Of a stretch of 19,826 nt of DNA, positions 15,744 through 19,826 are shown one piece after another. The notes below the pieces were generated by a model that did no database searches, was not told where the DNA came from, and worked only from the letters and a program-made list of their open reading frames with translations. The stretch's first letter is position 1. Every line of letters begins with the position of its first letter. Both the position numbers and the translations under genes were made by a program. Location: positions 1-19,826 of the forward strand of contig JAITDR010000267.1 of assembly GCA_031282465.1 (NCBI GenBank). The letters are read 5' to 3'. The DNA comes from Desulfovibrio sp. GTDB lineage: Bacteria; Desulfobacterota; Desulfovibrionia; Desulfovibrionales; Desulfovibrionaceae.

Positions 15744-16495
15744 CCTACACTACCCCCGTACTCCGTCACAGCCGCAGCGACCGCATCATCCATTGGATGA
15801 ACGCGCTGTTGTGGCTGCTCCTGTCGGCAACGGGCATCGCCCTTGTCGATCATCCCGAACTTGCCGTGTTCGGCGAGGCGTACCCCGCCTTCGTGCGCTC
15901 CCTGGTCGGCGGCGGGGCAACGTTGCTGCGCCTGCATATCACTCTCGGCTGCCTGTGGGCGGCGTCTTTCATCATCTATGCCGTCGTGAACGGCAAAGGT
16001 GCCGCCTTCTTTCTGCGCTCCGTTTTCACGCCGCAACAGGGCGACATGACCTGGCTTGCGCGCAAGAGCATACAGATGACGTTCGGCGTGAGCGCGGCAA
16101 AACGGCTCGGCATGCGTTTGGATTTGCCGCCGCAGGGGTATTACAATGCCGGACAAAGAGCGCTTGCCGCGCTTATTGTGCTCGGCTGCTGCGCCGTTGC
16201 CGCTTCCGGGGCCGTCATGGCCCTCGCTCCGTCCGTGTCTGCGGCGGAGCATCCGGTCTTTGTCGCCTGCGTCCCTTGGGCACTTCTTGTCCATCATTTC
16301 AGTGTCGGGTTCATCATCGCCGGCCTGTTTATCCACATTTATATGGCGGCAATTGCCGCCGAGGAACGCCCCGCCTTCCTTTCGATGTTGATCGGCACGG
16401 TACCCGCCGAATACGCACGCAACGCGCATCCGCTCTGGATAGTCGCGCCCGGCGCCGGCTCACAACATACTACCGCTGAAGGAGAAGCATCATGA
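15740..16495 (+). CDS. FdnI-like diheme cytochrome b membrane subunit
   Basis: This 251-aa protein has about four membrane helices, and its histidines sit as in formate dehydrogenase-N gamma subunit: His18 (RIIHWMNAL), His66 (LRLHITLG), His185 (VHHFSVG) and His199 (IHIYMA). The 14-residue spacing of the last pair is the same as in E. coli FdnI. The C-terminal block ERPAFLSMLIGTVPAEYARNAHPLW is also of that family. Two hemes b would connect the quinone pool to the periplasmic ferredoxin subunit. It uses GTG 15740, overlapping the upstream stop by 4 bases (GTGA), with AAGGAG about 8 bases before. The related PhsC cytochromes b use the same general fold, so FdnI-like versus PhsC-like is partly a naming matter; this is not an NrfD/PsrC protein. 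Confidence 0.93.
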   Translation: MTYTTPVLRHSRSDRIIHWMNALLWLLLSATGIALVDHPELAVFGEAYPAFVRSLVGGGATLLRLHITLGCLWAASFIIYAVVNGKGAAFFLRSVFTPQQGDMTWLARKSIQMTFGVSAAKRLGMRLDLPPQGYYNAGQRALAALIVLGCCAVAASGAVMALAPSVSAAEHPVFVACVPWALLVHHFSVGFIIAGLFIHIYMAAIAAEERPAFLSMLIGTVPAEYARNAHPLWIVAPGAGSQHTTAEGEAS

Positions 16496-17610
16496 AACGT
16501 AACCTTTTCGTCAATGTTATCGCGTTGTTGTCCCTGTTCTTCCTGCTCCCGTATTCCGCATCGCCCGCCGCGGAAGCCGTAAAATCACCGGTCATTACTA
16601 CCGAATGGTCATTTCCGACACAGGTGGGTTACGACTATGTGGCTCCCAAGGCGGTCATACCCAAACCTGCCGGATTCATGCTTATTGATTCTCGTCCTTA
16701 TGAAGGCCGTTACATCCACGGCTACATTCCCACCGCAGTGAGCCTGCCGGATTCGGCTTTCGCAAAAAAGGCCGCCGAAATCCTGCCCGCCGATAAAAAC
16801 GTCGAGTTGGTCTTTTACTGCCAGGGAGTCGACTGCACGCTGTCGCATCAGTCAGCATTCAAAGCGCAAAAAGCGGGCTACAAGAAGGTTTCCGTGTACA
16901 CGGGCGGTCTGCCGGACTGGCTGGCGCACGGCGCGATCCCCGCCGTCCGCGTTGAGCATGTCAAACAAGCCATGGAGAAGGGCGACGTTTATATTCTTAT
17001 AGACTCCCGCCCGGCGGAAAAGTTCGTCCAGGGTTCCGTTCCGACAGCCGTCAGTATCCCGGACAGCCGCTTTGCGCAGCGCGCGGGCATGCTGCCCGCC
17101 GACAAAAAGGTACCGCTTTTCTTTTTCTGCGGAGGCTGTGACTGTGTGCTTTCGCATCAGTCGGCCCGCAAGGCGCGGGAACTCGGCTACAGCGATATTG
17201 CCGTCGTTGAGGCGGGATATCCGGCCTGGACGGCGCTGTACGGCAGCGGCGCGGCGGTCGGGAAAAAGGATGACGGTGAACGTCAAGGCATGTATCCGGT
17301 CATTGACTTTGAAAAGGCGCTCGCCTCGGGCAAGCCGTCCTTTGTCGTTATAGACATGCGCAGCGCGGCTGAATACAAGGCCGGGCATATTCCGGGCTCC
17401 ATCAATATCGCCGCCGATGCCCTTGAGGGAAAACTGGCCGACCTGCCGCGTGACCGCGACGTGATTTTCATTTGTTCAACAGGATCCCGCGCCGGCGAAG
17501 CCTATTATGCGGCCAAGGACAAATACCCCCAAGCAAAAAATTTCCACTACCTTGAGGCTGCGATCAAATTCAACAACGACGGCACGTATCAAATATCGCC
17601 GAATCCATAG
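16492..17610 (+). CDS. Exported triple-rhodanese sulfurtransferase
   Basis: This 372-aa protein has a signal peptide (about 1-26, hydrophobic core VIALLSLFFLLPYSAS, cleavage near ASPAA) and three rhodanese domains in a row. Their active-site loops are Cys110 (YCQGVDCTLSHQSA, with Cys115), Cys213 (FCGGCDCVLSHQSA, with Cys216 and Cys218) and Cys328 (FICSTGSRAGEA). Each domain keeps its catalytic Cys, and domains 1 and 2 are clearly related to each other (IDSRP, SLPDS/SIPDS, LSHQSA). Such domains carry sulfane sulfur as a persulfide. It is last in the reductase operon, overlapping the cytochrome b gene by 4 bases (ATGA) with GGAG 8 bases upstream. By analogy with the periplasmic polysulfide-binding Sud protein of Wolinella, it probably delivers sulfane sulfur to, or takes it from, the molybdoenzyme; that is inference. 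Confidence 0.93.
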   Translation: MKRNLFVNVIALLSLFFLLPYSASPAAEAVKSPVITTEWSFPTQVGYDYVAPKAVIPKPAGFMLIDSRPYEGRYIHGYIPTAVSLPDSAFAKKAAEILPADKNVELVFYCQGVDCTLSHQSAFKAQKAGYKKVSVYTGGLPDWLAHGAIPAVRVEHVKQAMEKGDVYILIDSRPAEKFVQGSVPTAVSIPDSRFAQRAGMLPADKKVPLFFFCGGCDCVLSHQSARKARELGYSDIAVVEAGYPAWTALYGSGAAVGKKDDGERQGMYPVIDFEKALASGKPSFVVIDMRSAAEYKAGHIPGSINIAADALEGKLADLPRDRDVIFICSTGSRAGEAYYAAKDKYPQAKNFHYLEAAIKFNNDGTYQISPNP

Positions 17611-17687
17611 TGTACGGCACTCTCGCTGTTGAGGTAGGTCGTCAAATTCGGACGCCATGTTAAGCGGCAAAGCGCTTGTTCCGCCTG

Positions 17688-17903
17688 TCAGGCAGGCGCT
17701 ATGCCCGTGACTTCAAAGCCGGCCCCGGTCACCGCGGCCGACAGGGCGGCGTCCGTCACGTCGTCGCCGATGCTCACGCCGGCCGTTCCGGACGCCAGAT
17801 CAACGTTGACCTTCGTCACGCCGGGCACGGCGCGCAAGGCCTTTTCGACGGAAGATTTGCAATGGCCGCAGCTCATACCTTTAATGTCGATGTTCTTGTT
17901 CAT
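17688..17903 (-). CDS. copZ: CopZ-like copper chaperone, possible internal start within the copA frame
   Basis: From the ATG at 17901-17903 this would be a 71-aa protein with the HMA fold: MNKNIDIKGMSCGHC, with Cys12 and Cys15 binding Cu(I), then SSVEKALRAVPGVTKVNVDL. Length and start are normal for free-standing CopZ, which hands copper to CopA. AGAGGA lies 7 bases upstream, a good ribosome-binding site, inside what reads as copA linker. I infer that copZ was, or still is, a separate gene translated on its own. It is listed separately because the coding capacity and start signal are both clear. Confidence 0.65.
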   Translation of the reverse strand: MNKNIDIKGMSCGHCKSSVEKALRAVPGVTKVNVDLASGTAGVSIGDDVTDAALSAAVTGAGFEVTGIAPA

Positions 17904-19826
17904 GATACGTTCCTCTATGGTTGAAGTCCCTCCCTTCAGGGAGATTCCCGGCTGATTTCCGGTTTCGCCGGAAAGGCCTCGCCGGAAAGCCTTTCCTCCA
18001 AGGCGGAGACAAGCCGTCCGCTTTCCATCCGTCGGGCCGAGCGAGCCGTCCGCGACATTGTCTTGCGCGGTGCGCACAGGCATCGGCGTGAACATGCGCA
18101 GGCGCAGCGCATTGGACACCACGCTCACGGAGCTGAGGCTCATGGCCGCTGCGGCGAGCATGGGATTCAAGGTCAGACCGCAGATGCCGTAAAGCGCCCC
18201 GGCGGCTACGGGAATGCCGATGCTGTTGTAAAAAAAAGCCCAGAACAGGTTTTGCCGGATTGTGCGCATAACGGCCCTGCTCAGGCGGACGGCGGTAACG
18301 ACGTCCGTAAGCTCGCTTCTCATGAGTACGACATCCGCCGAATCCACGGCAATGTCCGCGCCCGCGCCGACGGCAATGCCCACGTCCGCCCGCGCCAGAG
18401 CCGGGGCGTCGTTGATGCCGTCGCCCACCATGGCCACTTTTTTCCCTTGTTCCTGCAGGGAACGAATCTCCTGTTCCTTGTCCTGCGGCAGCACCTCGGC
18501 CAGCACGCGGCGGATACCCGCCTGCCGCTGCACGGCCGCGGCGGTCTTTGCGTTGTCGCCTGTGAGCATGATTACGTCCAGCCCCAAGGACTCCAACTCG
18601 GCCACGGCGCGGCGGCTGCCCTGCCGTATGACGTCGGCCACGGCGATAATGCCGAGCACGCTGTTTTCGCGGGCGAAATACAGGGCGGTTTTGCCGTCGG
18701 CGGCAAAGGCATCGCCGAGGGACTGCAGACCGTCGTCGACGGTGATGCCGCGTCCGGCGAGCAGGGCGGCGTTCCCGGCAAAGCAGGCTTTGCCGGCGAC
18801 GGTGCCGCTGATGCCGCGGCCGGGGGCGCGGAGAAAATCGGAGACCTTGTCAAGAGGCATCTGCCTTGCTTCCGCCTCCCGCACCACGGCGTTGCCCAAA
18901 GGATGTTCGGAGAGCTTTTCCAGAGAGGCGGCGACGCACAACAGTTCCTCTTCGCTGCAGCCGTCCGCCGGGGCGATATCGGTGACGGCGGGTTTGCCTT
19001 CCGTGACCGTGCCGGTCTTGTCCAGCACCACCGTGTCTACGGCCTGGGTAATTTCAAGGGCTTCCGCCGACTTGAAGAGTATGCCCTGCGTCGCGCCCCG
19101 GCCTGTGCCGACCATGACGGCGGTGGGCGTTGCCAGTCCCAGAGCGCAGGGGCAGGAGATGACCAGCACGGAAATGCCCGCGGAAAGTGCGAATTCAGGG
19201 CTGTGGCCGAGCAAAAGCCAGAGGCCCGCCGCGCCCGCGGCAATCAGGATGACGACGGGGACGAAGACGCCGCTGATGCTGTCCGCCAGCCGGGCGACGG
19301 GAGCCTTTGAAGACGTGGCTTCGTCCACAAGTTTGATGATCCTGGCCGGCGTGCTGTCGTCGCCGACACGGTCGGCCGTCATCAGAAACCAGCCGGACTC
19401 GTTGACGGTCGCCCCGATAACCCGGTCCCCGACCTGTTTTTCCGCAGGCACGCTCTCGCCGGTGACGGCGGATTCATTCACGAAAGCGCTGCCCTCACAC
19501 AGCACCCCGTCCACGGGAATGCTCTCCCCAGCCTTGACGACGAGCGTGTCGCCTACGCGCAGTTCTTCGGCCGGAACGACCGTTTCAACGCCGTCCCTGA
19601 GAACGACGGCCGTTTCAGGCATGAGCTTCAGCAGTCCGGTCAGGGCGTCGGTGGTCCTGCCCTTGGCGCGGGCCTCGAAAAATTTGCCCAGGGTGATGAG
19701 AGTGAGGATCACCGCCGTTGAGTCGAAATAGAGGTTCGCGGCAAAAGCGCTTGCGGTCGTAAGGTCGCCGCGGCCGAGCGCGAAGCCGATTTTGTACACG
19801 GCATAGACGCCGAACAGGGCAGCGGC
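17688..19826 (-). CDS. copA: CopA-type Cu(I) P-type ATPase fused in frame to a CopZ-like domain (5' end outside window)
   Basis: 712 residues are visible; the frame stays open through the right edge, so the N-terminus (usually HMA domains and the first helices) is missing. Present in order are the actuator TGES loop, the CPC copper motif (SCPCAL, about 19140-19155), the phosphorylation site DKTGT (about 19010-19025), the nucleotide-binding SEHPLG motif, GDGINDAPAL, and the last helices with YN and MSLSSVSVVSNALRL, typical of Cu(I) exporters. The transporter should end near LRLRMFTP (about 18080). Instead the frame continues through some 60 residues of linker with no recognisable fold into a complete HMA domain ending at 17688. 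ATP-driven export of Cu(I) from the cytoplasm is the family role. Whether the fusion is translated as one chain is open. Confidence 0.93.
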   Translation of the reverse strand, partial: AAALFGVYAVYKIGFALGRGDLTTASAFAANLYFDSTAVILTLITLGKFFEARAKGRTTDALTGLLKLMPETAVVLRDGVETVVPAEELRVGDTLVVKAGESIPVDGVLCEGSAFVNESAVTGESVPAEKQVGDRVIGATVNESGWFLMTADRVGDDSTPARIIKLVDEATSSKAPVARLADSISGVFVPVVILIAAGAAGLWLLLGHSPEFALSAGISVLVISCPCALGLATPTAVMVGTGRGATQGILFKSAEALEITQAVDTVVLDKTGTVTEGKPAVTDIAPADGCSEEELLCVAASLEKLSEHPLGNAVVREAEARQMPLDKVSDFLRAPGRGISGTVAGKACFAGNAALLAGRGITVDDGLQSLGDAFAADGKTALYFARENSVLGIIAVADVIRQGSRRAVAELESLGLDVIMLTGDNAKTAAAVQRQAGIRRVLAEVLPQDKEQEIRSLQEQGKKVAMVGDGINDAPALARADVGIAVGAGADIAVDSADVVLMRSELTDVVTAVRLSRAVMRTIRQNLFWAFFYNSIGIPVAAGALYGICGLTLNPMLAAAAMSLSSVSVVSNALRLRMFTPMPVRTAQDNVADGSLGPTDGKRTACLRLGGKAFRRGLSGETGNQPGISLKGGTSTIEERIMNKNIDIKGMSCGHCKSSVEKALRAVPGVTKVNVDLASGTAGVSIGDDVTDAALSAAVTGAGFEVTGIAPA
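17956..17974 (-). other. Hairpin in the copA-copZ linker
   Basis: A perfect 7-bp stem (TTTCCGG / CCGGAAA) encloses a 5-base loop, about 53 bases before the internal copZ ATG. Next to it the motif CTTTCCGGCGA is directly repeated. Such structure is more typical of an intergenic region than of a protein linker. No U-tract follows, so it is not called a terminator. Confidence 0.5.

Noticed and set aside
14844..16495. Interpretation of the operon as a formate dehydrogenase
   Set aside because: The electron-transfer subunits are FDH-N-like, but the catalytic subunit has the SHESLC segment with a Cys ligand typical of thiosulfate/polysulfide reductases, and lacks the formate dehydrogenase active-site Cys/SeCys-His context.
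17671..17700. Possible terminator between the convergent rhodanese and copA-copZ genes
   Set aside because: CGCCTG/CAGGCG can form a 6-bp stem, but it overlaps the copA stop codon and no T-run follows on either strand.
18063..19731. Plus-strand frames of 415 and 489 codons opposite copA
   Set aside because: They mirror the copA coding sequence, which carries all P-type ATPase motifs; the Ser/Ala/Arg-rich translations have no domain.

Overview
The window is high-GC (roughly 60%) and most resembles a flagellated sulfate- or sulfur-reducing bacterium of the Desulfovibrio type. That placement is an inference from protein style: a short Desulfovibrio-like flagellin, sigma54 promoters with a PAS-type enhancer-binding protein, a KNCRSCH-type monoheme cytochrome, and a membrane molybdopterin/FeS/cytochrome b respiratory complex. 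No rRNA, tRNA, CRISPR array or insertion sequence was recognised.

Layout. (1) 1-3310, minus strand: an ADP/NDP-forming acyl-CoA synthetase-like protein followed by a BioD/PtaN-DRTGG protein cut by the left edge. The synthetase-like protein has lost the phospho-histidine and two metal ligands expected of its family. (2) 3309-3995, plus: rnc (RNase III), whose ATG shares two bases with the likely ATG of the divergent synthetase-like gene. (3) 4175-5068, minus: a 297-aa flagellin behind a clear sigma54 promoter. (4) 5471-8236, plus: a 921-aa protein of unknown function with a CCHC zinc knuckle, helical-repeat region, coiled coil, C-terminal membrane helices and an Ala/Pro/Lys tail. (5) 8259-9242, minus: gpsA.

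(6) 9479-17610 is the most interesting region. A minus-strand sigma54 enhancer-binding protein with a cysteine-rich PAS domain stands divergent from two plus-strand transcription units. One is a NapH-like membrane polyferredoxin. The other runs monoheme cytochrome c, Tat-exported molybdopterin oxidoreductase of the PhsA/PsrA type (Cys ligand), four-cluster ferredoxin with a C-terminal membrane anchor, FdnI-like diheme cytochrome b, and an exported protein with three rhodanese domains. The last four genes overlap by 4 bases or are tightly spaced. Each unit has a GG-N10-GC sigma54 promoter, and each promoter has an almost identical 20-bp inverted-repeat element centred exactly 82.5 bp upstream of its GG. 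The simplest reading is a dedicated regulator switching on a periplasmic sulfur-compound (thiosulfate/polysulfide-like) reductase that exchanges electrons with the quinone pool, with the rhodanese protein carrying sulfane sulfur. Substrate and direction are inference.

(7) 17688-19826, minus: the C-terminal two thirds of a CopA-type Cu(I) P-type ATPase that reads without a stop through a low-complexity linker into a complete CopZ-like metallochaperone. The chaperone part has its own ribosome-binding site and ATG, so a fusion, a separate CopZ, or both may be made.
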